The notes: generated by a model not told the origin, from the sequence alone. A stretch of DNA of 64,000 bases from Methylophilus medardensis (GCF_006363915.1 NZ_CP040946.1), one strand, 5' to 3'. Positions 35,496-44,760 are shown, numbered from the stretch's first letter. Made by a program: numbers and translations.

Positions 35496-38111
35496 ATGTC
35501 CTCGCTACCGTTGAGTGCATGGACGGGAAAATTATCCCGCATGAAACTGACATCGCAGTTAGGGTTGATGCTGACTATCCTCAGTGCTGGCATCATTGCC
35601 ACCAGTTATCTGGATAACATCAGTGACCGTGAAGTGGCTATCAATGGTGCGCATTATCAGCAAATCATCAATCACAAAGATTTGATTGCGGATATTTTAC
35701 CGCCGCCTGAGTATCTGATCGAATCTTGGTTGACCGTGCTTGAGATGGTCTCATTAAATAATCAGTCCTTGCAAACCTTGATCGACAAAGGCAACACGCT
35801 GCAAGCTGACTTTGAGCAGCGTCATGTTTATTGGCAAAAGCAATTACCTGAATCCCCCTTAAAAACCAGCACAGTAGGCCCATTGTTTGACACTGGCGTT
35901 GCGTTTTTTAAAGTGCGTGATCAAGAGGTCATTCCAGCGATCCGCAGCGGTGATAAAAAGCAGATAGACCAAGCACTGGATCACTTACAAGTCGCCTATC
36001 AAAAACATAGAGCCGCCGTCGATACAGTGGTGAAACAAGCGAGTGAAGGCGCTGCTCGTATTGAACAAGAGACACCCGTATTGATCAACCGCAACGACTG
36101 GCTGAACTATGGCTTGAATATCGGCTTGATCCTATTGACGGCCGTTGTTGGCACATTACTCATCTCGACCATCAGACGGAATGTCGGTGGTGAAACTTAT
36201 CAAGCGCTAGATGCGGCAAAAGGCATCGCCCAAGGTGACTTTAACGGTACTGCCATGGCAGATCGCATGGGTGAATCGAATGTGATTCATGCATTAAATC
36301 AGGCAAAAGCTACCCTGAAAGCCCTAGATGCGCAAATGGCTCACGTGGAAGCGGAGCATGCCAAGGGCAATATCAAAGCGGTGATTGATGTGAGCCAATT
36401 CAGTGGTGAATATCGCAATATGGCGCAAGACATCAATCGTATGCTGGCGATGCATGTTGAAATTTTGCATAAAACCAGTGCCTCTTTGCATTTGCTGGGG
36501 CAAGGGGATTTTAGTGTGCAGCTGGATCCGTTGCCAGGGGATTTAGGCATCCTCAATGCGAGCTTCGATAACCTGAAAAACAACGTCAAAACGCTGCTTT
36601 CTGATTTGTCACACATGGCCGCAGCGCATGCACAGGGCGAAAGTGATGTGAAACTGAATATCGACCAACTGGATGGTGACTTTAAAGAGGTTGGCCAAGG
36701 GGTCAATGATATGGTTCAAGCCTATGTCAACGACACGGATCAGTTTATCGCGGTGATGGATAACATCGGTCGTGGTGACTTGACCGCACAATTACAAGCC
36801 ATGCCAGGCCACAAAGCGGCGATGAACAAGAGTGTTGATCGCATCCGTGGCAATCTGAAGGGTATTGTCGACTCTGTGAATTGGGTGAACGACGAGCACG
36901 AAAAAGGCAATATCGACATGACCTTGCGTGCAGACATGTTTAAAGGTCAGTTTTCCGTGCTGGCTTCAAGTATTAATCAGATTGTTGCAGGGCATATTAG
37001 CCTAAACCAAAAAGCCATGGCCTGTGTGCAAGCTTTTGGTGACGGCAATTTTGATGCGCCGCTGGAGCAGTTTCCTGGTCAAAAAGCCCAAATCAACCAA
37101 ACGATTGAACAGGTACGCGCCAACCTGAAAGCATTGAATGCTGACGCGCAGATGTTAGCTGAAGCGGCCCGTGAAGGTAGGGTGACAGTGCGTGCCAATG
37201 CCGCGCAACATCCCGGCGACTACCGCAAAATTGTTGAAGGCATGAACCAGACGCTCGACATGATTGTGGAGCCAGTATTAACCGTGAAGGCAGCGGCAGA
37301 ATCCATCAACATCGCCGCCAAAGAAATTGCGCAAGGCAATGCTGACCTCAGCCGTCGCACAGAAGATCAGGCCGCAAACCTTGAGAAAACCGCTTCTAGC
37401 ATGGAAGAACTGGCATCCACCGTGAAACAAAACGCCGAAAACGCGAAACAAGCCAATCATCTTGCCGCGCAGGCATCCACCGTCGCGGTCAAAGGGGGCG
37501 ATGTGGTCAATGCGGTGGTGACGACCATGAGCGACATTAACGAGAGTGCGCACAAAATTGAAGACATTATCACGGTCATCGACAGCATCGCTTTCCAGAC
37601 CAATATTCTGGCACTAAACGCCGCGGTTGAAGCCGCCAGAGCAGGCGAGCAAGGTCGAGGTTTCGCTGTGGTGGCCAATGAGGTAGGCAATTTGGCACAA
37701 CGTTCATCGGTGGCTGCACGTGAAATCAAAGAATTAATTACCGACTCTGTCAACAAAACGGCAGAAGGTAGCCGTCAAGTCGAGCAAGCGGGCAACACCA
37801 TGCACGAGATTGTAGATTCGGTGAAACGGGTCAGCGTCATCATCAGTGAAATCGCGTCTGCTTCAAACGAGCAAAGCGCGGGCATTGCCATGGTCAATGA
37901 CGCAGTGATTCGCATGGATGATGTGACGCAGCAGAACACAGCGTTAGTGGAGCAAGCCGCCGCTGCTGCAGAGTCACTGATGGACCACGCCAATGAGCTG
38001 GCAACGGCAGTAAGCGTATTTATTGTGGAGGGACAGGCAACAAACCAGTCTCGCCATCAAGTAGGAAATGCAGGCTGGAACGATGAATATCGTCAGGTCA
38101 GCAACGGTTAG
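35496..38111 (+). CDS. Multi-HAMP chemoreceptor without tethering pentapeptide
   Basis: An 871-residue receptor that is more diverged than its neighbours. A basic N-terminus leads to a transmembrane helix (about 20-38), a helical periplasmic sensor (about 40-195, including a proline-bearing ADILPPPEYLIESW segment), a second transmembrane helix (about 205-225) and four or more HAMP-like modules, then the signalling hairpin (IDSIAFQTNILALNAAV). The C-terminus is DEYRQVSNG rather than DWxxF, so adaptation would depend on enzymes tethered to other receptors. A GAAGGAG site precedes the ATG. It is the receptor immediately upstream of the Fae homologue, separated by 57 bp. Confidence 0.92.
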   Translation: MSSLPLSAWTGKLSRMKLTSQLGLMLTILSAGIIATSYLDNISDREVAINGAHYQQIINHKDLIADILPPPEYLIESWLTVLEMVSLNNQSLQTLIDKGNTLQADFEQRHVYWQKQLPESPLKTSTVGPLFDTGVAFFKVRDQEVIPAIRSGDKKQIDQALDHLQVAYQKHRAAVDTVVKQASEGAARIEQETPVLINRNDWLNYGLNIGLILLTAVVGTLLISTIRRNVGGETYQALDAAKGIAQGDFNGTAMADRMGESNVIHALNQAKATLKALDAQMAHVEAEHAKGNIKAVIDVSQFSGEYRNMAQDINRMLAMHVEILHKTSASLHLLGQGDFSVQLDPLPGDLGILNASFDNLKNNVKTLLSDLSHMAAAHAQGESDVKLNIDQLDGDFKEVGQGVNDMVQAYVNDTDQFIAVMDNIGRGDLTAQLQAMPGHKAAMNKSVDRIRGNLKGIVDSVNWVNDEHEKGNIDMTLRADMFKGQFSVLASSINQIVAGHISLNQKAMACVQAFGDGNFDAPLEQFPGQKAQINQTIEQVRANLKALNADAQMLAEAAREGRVTVRANAAQHPGDYRKIVEGMNQTLDMIVEPVLTVKAAAESINIAAKEIAQGNADLSRRTEDQAANLEKTASSMEELASTVKQNAENAKQANHLAAQASTVAVKGGDVVNAVVTTMSDINESAHKIEDIITVIDSIAFQTNILALNAAVEAARAGEQGRGFAVVANEVGNLAQRSSVAAREIKELITDSVNKTAEGSRQVEQAGNTMHEIVDSVKRVSVIISEIASASNEQSAGIAMVNDAVIRMDDVTQQNTALVEQAAAAAESLMDHANELATAVSVFIVEGQATNQSRHQVGNAGWNDEYRQVSNG

Positions 38112-38168
38112 GGCAGCGGAATGATTGCCCTTTAATTAAGTAGTACTTTTTTATCAGGAGTAATGAAA

Positions 38169-38876
38169 ATGGCAGTGATTGATCGAGTATTAATTGGTGA
38201 AGGTTTGGTAATCGAAGATCGCCCAGAGGGTGGCTTGGATTTGAAAAATGTGGCACACATTGACTTAGTGATGGGCCCACGCGGTAGCGCTGCAGAAGAC
38301 GCATTTTGTCGTACGCTCACCGACCAAAAACAAGGCGTTAACGGTTTATTGGCGATTGCAGCGCCAAACCTGATGGTCAAACCAAACACAGTGATGTTTA
38401 ACAAAGTGACCATCAAAGACGGTCGTCAAGCCACACAAATGTTTGGCCCAGCACAACGTGGCGTGGCCATGGCAGTGATGGATTGCGTTGCAGACGGCAC
38501 GATTCCATTGGAAGAAGCAGATGACGTATTTATTTGCGTGGGCGTGTTTATTGACAGCAAAGCCGACATGGATGACCGTATTCAGGACTGGAACTATCGC
38601 GCAACTAAAATGGCGATTAAATCTGCAGTGAACCGCGAACCTAAGGCGGCTGACGTAGTGAAACAATACAAACAAGCCTTGCATCCATTTGCTGCACAAA
38701 CCCCTGAAGCGCAGAATCGTCGTGCAGATGATCAAGCGGCTGCATTAGCGATCTCACAAATGCAAGAGCGTAGCAAATATGCACGCACCAGCGCTGAAGC
38801 CAAAGCCAAAGAAGAAAAGCAGATTGAATTGGCTATTTCTCAAATGAAAGACCGTATCGGCACCACCAAGGCATAA
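38169..38876 (+). CDS. Formaldehyde-activating enzyme (Fae) homologue with C-terminal extension
   Basis: Fae condenses formaldehyde with tetrahydromethanopterin. Residues 1-185 match Fae throughout: VAHIDLVMGPRGSAAEDAF with the catalytic-type His30, APNLMVKPNTVMFNKVTI, QMFGPAQRGVAMAV and EADDVFICVGVFI. Differences are an insertion of about ten residues before VAHID, GPAQR for the usual GPAQH, and FIDS for FIHW. A 45-60-residue tail follows, containing two copies of LAISQM (LAISQMQER and LAISQMKDR). The start at 38169 is chosen because AGGAG is eight bases upstream; the ATG at 38163 is too close. It sits inside the chemotaxis cluster just before cheR. Confidence 0.85.
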   Translation: MAVIDRVLIGEGLVIEDRPEGGLDLKNVAHIDLVMGPRGSAAEDAFCRTLTDQKQGVNGLLAIAAPNLMVKPNTVMFNKVTIKDGRQATQMFGPAQRGVAMAVMDCVADGTIPLEEADDVFICVGVFIDSKADMDDRIQDWNYRATKMAIKSAVNREPKAADVVKQYKQALHPFAAQTPEAQNRRADDQAAALAISQMQERSKYARTSAEAKAKEEKQIELAISQMKDRIGTTKA

Positions 38877-38919
38877 CTGCCAGGCGATGTTAACCCACGG
38901 ATTTGCATAGGATAACGAA

Positions 38920-39819
38920 GTGAATGCACTCAAAAAACAAGAACAGGAAGAGCGCGAGTTTTTGTTTACGCGCGATGATTTTGTCAGAATTAAAAGTCTG
39001 ATTTATCGCCATGCAGGCATTTCATTATCCGATGCAAAGACCGATATGGTGTACAGCAGGATCGGCAGGCGTTTACGCGCTCTGGATATGCTTAGTTTTA
39101 AGCAGTATCTGGATACGCTAGAAAATCGTAATCAACCGGAGGAGTGGCAGGCGTTTACGAATGCACTGACCACGAATCTAACCTCATTTTTTCGGGAAGA
39201 ACATCACTTTCCGATATTGGCAGAGCATTTAAGCAAACTGGCTGCTCGCAAACCAGCAAAACCGATCCGTATTTGGTGTTCAGCGGCATCCACCGGCGAA
39301 GAACCTTATTCGATCGCAATGACTGCCTGCGAGGCCTTTAATTCACTCAAACCACCCGTGGAAATCATCGCTACAGACATTGATACCAATGTGCTGGCGA
39401 CAGCCGCGGCAGGGGTTTATCCTTTGGATCGAGTGAAGAAAATGGACGACGGCAGGGTGCGTAAGTTTTTTGAACGCGGCACTGGGAAACATGATGGATT
39501 GGTCCGCGTTAAGAAAGCCGTTCGTGAGTTGATTCATTTTCATCAACTCAATTTGCTGGATACACAATGGCCGTTTCATGATGGCTTTGATGTCATTTTT
39601 TGTCGCAATGTCATGATCTATTTTGACAAGCCGACACAAGGCAAAATTATCGAGAAATTTGTGACCTTGATGCACGAAGACAGCTTGTTGCTGGCCGGAC
39701 ATTCAGAAAACTTTTTGTATGTGTCTGACCACCTGCAATTGCTGGGGAAAACCGTTTATAAATTAAAAACCAGTGGCGCGGCACGTTCCAGCCTATTTAC
39801 GCATCGGAAACCGTCATGA
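38920..39819 (+). CDS. cheR: Chemoreceptor methyltransferase CheR
   Basis: A 299-residue SAM-dependent methyltransferase adding methyl groups to receptor glutamates. It uses a GTG start preceded by AGGATAA. The helical N-terminal domain is followed by the SAM site (RIWCSAASTGEEPYSIAM) and FDVIFCRNVMIYF. The beta-subdomain segment RGTGKHDGLVRVKKAV resembles that of pentapeptide-dependent CheR in E. coli, agreeing with the DWxxF receptor termini. It overlaps cheD by 4 bases (ATGA). Confidence 0.96.
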   Translation: MNALKKQEQEEREFLFTRDDFVRIKSLIYRHAGISLSDAKTDMVYSRIGRRLRALDMLSFKQYLDTLENRNQPEEWQAFTNALTTNLTSFFREEHHFPILAEHLSKLAARKPAKPIRIWCSAASTGEEPYSIAMTACEAFNSLKPPVEIIATDIDTNVLATAAAGVYPLDRVKKMDDGRVRKFFERGTGKHDGLVRVKKAVRELIHFHQLNLLDTQWPFHDGFDVIFCRNVMIYFDKPTQGKIIEKFVTLMHEDSLLLAGHSENFLYVSDHLQLLGKTVYKLKTSGAARSSLFTHRKPS

Positions 39820-40424
39820 GTGTTATGCAAGAAGAAATTTCAACCACCCTGTATTTTGACAGAACGTTTAACACGAACGCCGCCAAAATATCGCCAGGGG
39901 AGTATTACTACACCGACAAAGACATGCTCATTGTCACCGTGCTTGGTTCCTGTGTGTCGGCGTGTATTCGCGACAGCCGGACTGGCATTGGCGGCATGAA
40001 TCACTTTATGCTACCGGATGGGGCAGCCGCGGATAAAGATAGTCCGGTGTCTGAGTCAATGCGTTATGGCACCTATGCCATGGAAGTGTTGATTAACCAA
40101 TTGTTACGTAATGGGGCCAAGCGGGAAAACCTTGAGGCCAAGATTTTTGGTGGCGGCAACGTCTTACGTAGCTTTACCACCAACAACGTCGGTGATCGAA
40201 ATGCCTCCTTCGTCAAAAAATATCTCAAAGAAGAGGGCATCAAAGTGACAGGCGAAGACCTGCTGGATATTTATCCACGCAAAGTCTATTTTTTTCCTAA
40301 GACCGGTAAGGTCTTGGTTAAAAAGCTGAAACAACTGAACAACTACACATTGGTCAAACGCGAGCAAGCATACTCCAGCAAGTTGCAGACAAACGATGTG
40401 GGTGGGGATATCGATTTGTTTTAA
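39816..40424 (+). CDS. cheD: Receptor glutamine deamidase CheD ending in GDIDLF
   Basis: A 202-residue CheD that deamidates receptor glutamines. The catalytic Cys46 (TVLGSCVSACIRD) and His63 (GGMNHFMLP) are present, as is KIFGGGNVL. The final residues GGDIDLF extend beyond the usual core and duplicate the terminus of the CheZ-like protein at 20411. It is translationally coupled to cheR and followed by cheB, giving a complete adaptation module. Confidence 0.95.
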   Translation: MSVMQEEISTTLYFDRTFNTNAAKISPGEYYYTDKDMLIVTVLGSCVSACIRDSRTGIGGMNHFMLPDGAAADKDSPVSESMRYGTYAMEVLINQLLRNGAKRENLEAKIFGGGNVLRSFTTNNVGDRNASFVKKYLKEEGIKVTGEDLLDIYPRKVYFFPKTGKVLVKKLKQLNNYTLVKREQAYSSKLQTNDVGGDIDLF

Positions 40425-40449
40425 ATAATAATTAAAAAAAGGATATGCC

Positions 40450-41520
40450 ATGAAAACAAAAGTACTCGTGATTGATGACTCGGCACTTATACGTAGTTTG
40501 CTGAGTGAAATTATCAATGACACCAAAGATCTGGAAGTGGTGGGGACCGCGCCTGATCCTTTGGTGGCGCGGGAAATGATCAAACAATTGAATCCAGATG
40601 TGTTGACGCTTGACGTCGAGATGCCACGCATGGATGGTTTGGATTTTCTGGAAAAACTGATGCGCTTGCGTCCGATGCCAGTGCTGATGGTGTCTACGCT
40701 GACCGAAAAAGGCTCTGAGATTACCTTGCGAGCTTTGGAGCTTGGTGCCACCGATTTTGTCACCAAACCTAAGATGGGCATCGCGCAGGGCATGCAACAG
40801 TATGCCGATGAAATCACCGATAAAATTCGCACAGCTTCACGGGCAAAAGTCAGTACCTTGCAAAGCATCGCCAAGGCCTCAAACACCCAAGTGCAACAAA
40901 GCGCCATTCGCAACCCCTTAATCAGTAGTGAAAAGTTATTGATTATTGGTGCGTCTACTGGCGGCACCGAGGCCATTAAGTCGGTGTTGATGCAAATGCC
41001 ATCGGATTGTCCGGGCATTTTAATCACCCAACATATGCCGGCAGGCTTTACCAAATCCTTTGCCGAGCGCCTCAACACCTTGTGCAAAATCGCAGTGAAA
41101 GAGGCCGTAGATGGTGAACGTGTGTTACCAGGCCACGCCTACATTGCCCCAGGCGATCAGCATTTATTGCTAGGCAGAAGTGGGGCAAACTATGTGACAA
41201 AACTGTCCGATAGCGAACCTGTGAACAGACACAAACCCTCAGTGGATGTATTGTTTGACTCAGCAGCCACTCATGCGGGTAAGAATGCGGTTGGTATTAT
41301 CTTGACCGGGATGGGCAAGGATGGTGCGGCAGGTATGCTGCGCATGAAAAATGCCGGTGCTTATAATTTTGCGCAAAATGAAGAGAGCTGTGTCGTCTAT
41401 GGCATGCCGCGCGAGGCAGTCGCGCACGGCGGCGTCCATGAGGTAGGGCATCTTAAAGACCTACCGCGCATGGTGCTGCATTATTTAGCTACTAACAGTG
41501 ATCGAGCCCTGCGTGTATAG
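40450..41520 (+). CDS. cheB: Receptor methylesterase CheB
   Basis: A 356-residue response regulator/methylesterase. The receiver domain (VLVIDDSALIRSLL; phosphoacceptor in LDVEMPRMDGLDFL; Lys in FVTKPK) is joined by a linker to the esterase domain with the catalytic Ser (GASTGGTEAI), His (TQHMPAGFTKSFAERL) and Asp region (GMGKDGAAGM). CheA-P activates it to remove receptor methyl groups. It follows cheD by 25 bp with an AAAAGGA site. Confidence 0.97.
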   Translation: MKTKVLVIDDSALIRSLLSEIINDTKDLEVVGTAPDPLVAREMIKQLNPDVLTLDVEMPRMDGLDFLEKLMRLRPMPVLMVSTLTEKGSEITLRALELGATDFVTKPKMGIAQGMQQYADEITDKIRTASRAKVSTLQSIAKASNTQVQQSAIRNPLISSEKLLIIGASTGGTEAIKSVLMQMPSDCPGILITQHMPAGFTKSFAERLNTLCKIAVKEAVDGERVLPGHAYIAPGDQHLLLGRSGANYVTKLSDSEPVNRHKPSVDVLFDSAATHAGKNAVGIILTGMGKDGAAGMLRMKNAGAYNFAQNEESCVVYGMPREAVAHGGVHEVGHLKDLPRMVLHYLATNSDRALRV

Positions 41521-41631
41521 CGTAGCGGTGAACAAACAGATAAATCCCGTGTTTATCAGCACTAACATGATCAATCGCTTGTTAGATAATGAACACTACG
41601 GGATTGGTAACTAATGATAGCGGAGTAACAA

Positions 41632-42030
41632 ATGGGCAACCCTAATACTAAATTTCTAGTCGTGGACGACTTTTCCACCATGCGAAGAATCGTGCGTAAC
41701 CTGCTCAAAGAGTTGGGTTACAACAATGTGGAAGAGGCTGAAGACGGCGCAGATGCGTTAAATAAGCTACGTAATGGTGATTTTGAGTTTGTGGTCTCAG
41801 ACTGGAATATGCCCAACATGGATGGATTAACCATGTTGCAAAATATTCGGGCAGATAACAAGCTGTCAAAACTGCCGGTGTTAATGGTCACCGCAGAAGC
41901 AAAAAAAGAAAACATTATTGCCGCGGCGCAAGCCAAAGCCAACGGGTATGTGGTTAAGCCATTTACGGCGGCCACCTTAGAAGAAAAACTATCCAAAATC
42001 TTTGAAAAATTGGAAAAAGGCGAGGTGTAA
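41632..42030 (+). CDS. cheY: CheY response regulator (second copy, canonical)
   Basis: A 132-residue receiver with the classical CheY sequence: FLVVDDFSTMRRIVRNLLKELG, phosphoacceptor Asp in SDWNMPNMDGL, Thr in LMVTAEA and Lys in VVKPFTAATLEEKL. This is the form that binds FliM and reverses the motor. It lies two bases upstream of cheZ, its phosphatase, and about 110 bp after cheB, a gap that may hold a separate promoter. Confidence 0.96.
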   Translation: MGNPNTKFLVVDDFSTMRRIVRNLLKELGYNNVEEAEDGADALNKLRNGDFEFVVSDWNMPNMDGLTMLQNIRADNKLSKLPVLMVTAEAKKENIIAAAQAKANGYVVKPFTAATLEEKLSKIFEKLEKGEV

Positions 42031-42032
42031 TC

Positions 42033-42713
42033 ATGACCGAAGCTGTCAATCCGAATCAGGCCAACATTGTGGTGGATATTGCTTCCACCATGATGCAAGA
42101 TCTGAACGGAAACCAACAGGAAGAAATGATCAGCCGTATCGGCCATATGACACGCTCGCTGCATGATAGCTTGAGTGGCTTGGGTTATGACAAAGTGCTT
42201 GAGCAAGTGGCGCAAGAAATTCCAGATGCGCGAGACCGTTTGAGCTATGTCGCTAAAATGACCGAGCAAGCCGCCGAGCGTGTTTTGAATGCAACGGACC
42301 AGGCCACCCCATTACAAAGCGAATTGGCAGATCGTGCAGCGTCACTAAAGCTACGTTGGGAAGAGGTGATGCAACGTGCCGCACTTAAATCAGAGTACGA
42401 TGCCGTCGTCCATGAAACATTGGCTTATCTATCATCCGTCAATGAGCACACCGGCACGACCAAGTCGCTATTGATGGACATTATGATGGCGCAGGACTTT
42501 CAAGATTTGACCGGCCAAGTGATTAAAAAAGTCACTAATTTGGCGCAAGACCTTGAGCGCCAACTGGTTCAAGTGTTGGTGGATTTTGCACCGCAGGTGA
42601 AAAAAGATGAAGAGTCGCTGCTCAATGGACCGCAGATCGATCCACATAACACGGTGGATGTGGTGGCAAACCAAGAGCAGGTGGATGACTTGCTCGACAG
42701 CCTCGGCTTTTAG
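42033..42713 (+). CDS. cheZ: CheY-P phosphatase CheZ
   Basis: A 226-residue CheZ. The long helical hairpin carries the catalytic Asp158 and Gln162 (AQDFQDLTGQVIKKV), and the C-terminal peptide VDDLLDSLGF is the canonical CheY-binding tail. It starts two bases after cheY, so the phosphatase and its substrate are co-translated. The window therefore encodes one orthodox CheZ and one short CheZ-like protein. Confidence 0.96.
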   Translation: MTEAVNPNQANIVVDIASTMMQDLNGNQQEEMISRIGHMTRSLHDSLSGLGYDKVLEQVAQEIPDARDRLSYVAKMTEQAAERVLNATDQATPLQSELADRAASLKLRWEEVMQRAALKSEYDAVVHETLAYLSSVNEHTGTTKSLLMDIMMAQDFQDLTGQVIKKVTNLAQDLERQLVQVLVDFAPQVKKDEESLLNGPQIDPHNTVDVVANQEQVDDLLDSLGF

Positions 42714-42728
42714 CGCATATTATTTTTT

Positions 42729-42756
42729 AAAAAAGGCATCCATGGATGCCTTTTTA
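42729..42756 (+). terminator. Intrinsic terminator after cheZ
   Basis: A-rich ggcatc / gatgcc stem followed by a T-run; it closes the chemotaxis cluster. The A-run on the left makes it usable also for the convergent DUF779 gene. Confidence 0.9.
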
Positions 42757-42760
42757 TTTA

Positions 42761-43138
42761 TCATAAACCGATGCGTTGTTCTGGTTGCAAATTGGCTAAC
42801 TCTTCATCCGAATACATTCGCCCACGCGTAATAAAAGCCATGCCGCTACCGCAATCTAGCGAAAATGAGCCACTCGAACCTGGCATCGCATCCAAAATAG
42901 TGTGTGTGCTATGCATAAAACTAAAGTGGCTATCGCTCATGTAAAAAATTGCGCCGCCGGGTAAATCACCCAGTTTTACATCTGCTGGACTGGCTTTAAA
43001 CTCACCGGCTGGCAGGCACATTGGGCCACTGCCTTCGCAGCAACCGCCAGACTGAAAAAACACAATAGGCCCATGCTGTACAGTGAGTTGCTCAATTAAA
43101 GCCACTGCGGCTGGTGTTGCAGAAACACGCGCTGTCAT
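42761..43138 (-). CDS. DUF779 protein, aldehyde-dehydrogenase partner
   Basis: A 125-residue protein of the DUF779 family. The start at 43138 is chosen because GGGAG lies seven bases before it; a longer frame runs upstream without support. The cysteine cluster SGGCCEGSGPMC (about residues 31-42) looks metal-binding, followed by PAGEF and LTRGRM-like family features (ITRGRMYSDEE). The family is commonly encoded beside NAD-dependent aldehyde dehydrogenases, as here, but its biochemical role is not established. Confidence 0.85.
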   Translation of the reverse strand: MTARVSATPAAVALIEQLTVQHGPIVFFQSGGCCEGSGPMCLPAGEFKASPADVKLGDLPGGAIFYMSDSHFSFMHSTHTILDAMPGSSGSFSLDCGSGMAFITRGRMYSDEELANLQPEQRIGL

Positions 43139-43179
43139 CTTGCTACTCCCGTGAATATTCATATGATGATAGATAAAAA

Positions 43180-43207
43180 AAGGAGCGAAAAATTCGCCCC
43201 TTTTTAA
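43180..43207 (-). terminator. Imperfect hairpin between aldehyde dehydrogenase and DUF779
   Basis: Reading the minus strand, aaggggcgaa / ttcgctcctt pairs with one mismatch and is followed by a T-rich run. It may attenuate DUF779 expression relative to the dehydrogenase. Confidence 0.5.
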
Positions 43208-43239
43208 ACTTGGCGATTTAACCCGCCTCAAGATGGGTA

Positions 43240-44760
43240 TTAAAAGAAACCCAATTTTTTCGGGCTGTAGCTGACCAGCAAGTTTTTGGTCTGTTGGTAA
43301 TGATCCAACATCATTTTATGTGTTTCACGTCCAATGCCAGACTCTTTGTAACCACCGAAGGCTGCATGCGCTGGATAGGCATGGTAGCAATTGGTCCATA
43401 CGCGACCTGCTTTGATGCCACGACCCATACGATAAGCGCGGCTTCCATCACGGGTCCAAACGCCTGAACCCAAGCCAAAGATTGTATCGTTGGCAATGCT
43501 CAATGCTTCAGCTTCATCTTTAAAAGTCGTCACTGCTAACACGGGGCCAAAAATCTCTTCTTGGAAGATCCGCATTTTGTTGTGGCCTTTAAACAGCGTT
43601 GGCTTGATGTAATAGCCTTCAGCCAGATCGCCTGCCAGAATATTGCGCTCACCGCCACATAGCTGTTGCGCACCTTCTTGGCGGCCAATATCCATGTAAG
43701 ACAAGATCTTGTTGACTTGATCTTGAGACGCTTGCGCACCGATCATGGTGTTTGGATCCAGCGGGTTACCTTGCTTGATCGCCGCAACACGCGGTAATAC
43801 ACGCTCCATGAACTTGTCGTAAATCGATTCTTGAATCAACGCGCGGGAAGGGCAAGTACAGACTTCGCCTTGGTTAAATGCAAACAATACCAAACCTTCA
43901 ACGGCTTTATCCAAGAAGTCATCATCCGCATCCATGATGTCTTCAAAGAACACATTCGGAGATTTGCCGCCCAACTCAAGGGTGGCCGGAATCAGATTGC
44001 TCGCAGCGGCTTGTGCAATATAACGACCGGTCGCCGTGGAGCCTGTAAAGGCGATTTTGGCGATACGTTTGCTGGTGGACAATGGGGCACCCACCTCACG
44101 GCCAAAGCCGTTGACGATGTTGATGACGCCTGGAGGGACCAAGTCTGCGATGACTTCCATCAAGATCAATAAGCTGATGGGGGTAAATTCAGCCGGTTTC
44201 ATGACGACCACGTTACCTGCAGCCACTGCTGGCGCTAGTTTCCAAGCGGCCATCAAAATAGGGAAGTTCCAAGGGATAATTTGCCCAACCACACCCAATG
44301 GCTCATGGAAATGATAAGCCACGGTGTGTTCGTCAAGCTCACTAATACTGCCTTCTTGCGCACGCAACGCTCCAGCAAAATAGCGGAAGTGATCGGCAGC
44401 CAGTGGAATATCCGCATTCATGGTTTCACGGATGGGTTTACCGTTGTCAACTGTTTCTGCAGTGGCAATCAGCTCGAGATTTTGTTCGATGCGATCGGCA
44501 ATTTTCAGCAATAAGTTTGAACGTTCAACGACTGAGGTTTTACCCCATTTATCGGCCGCAGCATGCGCAGCATCCAGTGCCAGTTCAACATCCTCTGCAC
44601 TTGAACGTGCTGCTTGTGTATAAGGTTTGCCCGTGATGGGTGAAATCACATCAAAATACTCACCCTTGACCGGAGCGACCCATTTACCACCGATAAAGTT
44701 GTCATATTTGGCTTTGTATGGGACGGTGACGCCCATGGCCTTTAGAAGATCCAAACTCAT
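43240..44760 (-). CDS. NAD-dependent aldehyde dehydrogenase (ExaC-like)
   Basis: A 506-residue aldehyde dehydrogenase oxidising aldehydes to acids. The NAD-binding segments (VGQIIPWNFPILMAAWK, FTGSTATGRYIA), the general-base Glu (LELGGKSPNVFF) and the nucleophile Cys near residue 300 (NQGEVCTCPSR) are intact. Together with DUF779 downstream it matches the acetaldehyde/short-aldehyde dehydrogenase operon found in many methylotrophs and pseudomonads. An AGGAG site precedes the ATG. The substrate is inferred from similarity only. Confidence 0.92.
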   Translation of the reverse strand: MSLDLLKAMGVTVPYKAKYDNFIGGKWVAPVKGEYFDVISPITGKPYTQAARSSAEDVELALDAAHAAADKWGKTSVVERSNLLLKIADRIEQNLELIATAETVDNGKPIRETMNADIPLAADHFRYFAGALRAQEGSISELDEHTVAYHFHEPLGVVGQIIPWNFPILMAAWKLAPAVAAGNVVVMKPAEFTPISLLILMEVIADLVPPGVINIVNGFGREVGAPLSTSKRIAKIAFTGSTATGRYIAQAAASNLIPATLELGGKSPNVFFEDIMDADDDFLDKAVEGLVLFAFNQGEVCTCPSRALIQESIYDKFMERVLPRVAAIKQGNPLDPNTMIGAQASQDQVNKILSYMDIGRQEGAQQLCGGERNILAGDLAEGYYIKPTLFKGHNKMRIFQEEIFGPVLAVTTFKDEAEALSIANDTIFGLGSGVWTRDGSRAYRMGRGIKAGRVWTNCYHAYPAHAAFGGYKESGIGRETHKMMLDHYQQTKNLLVSYSPKKLGFF

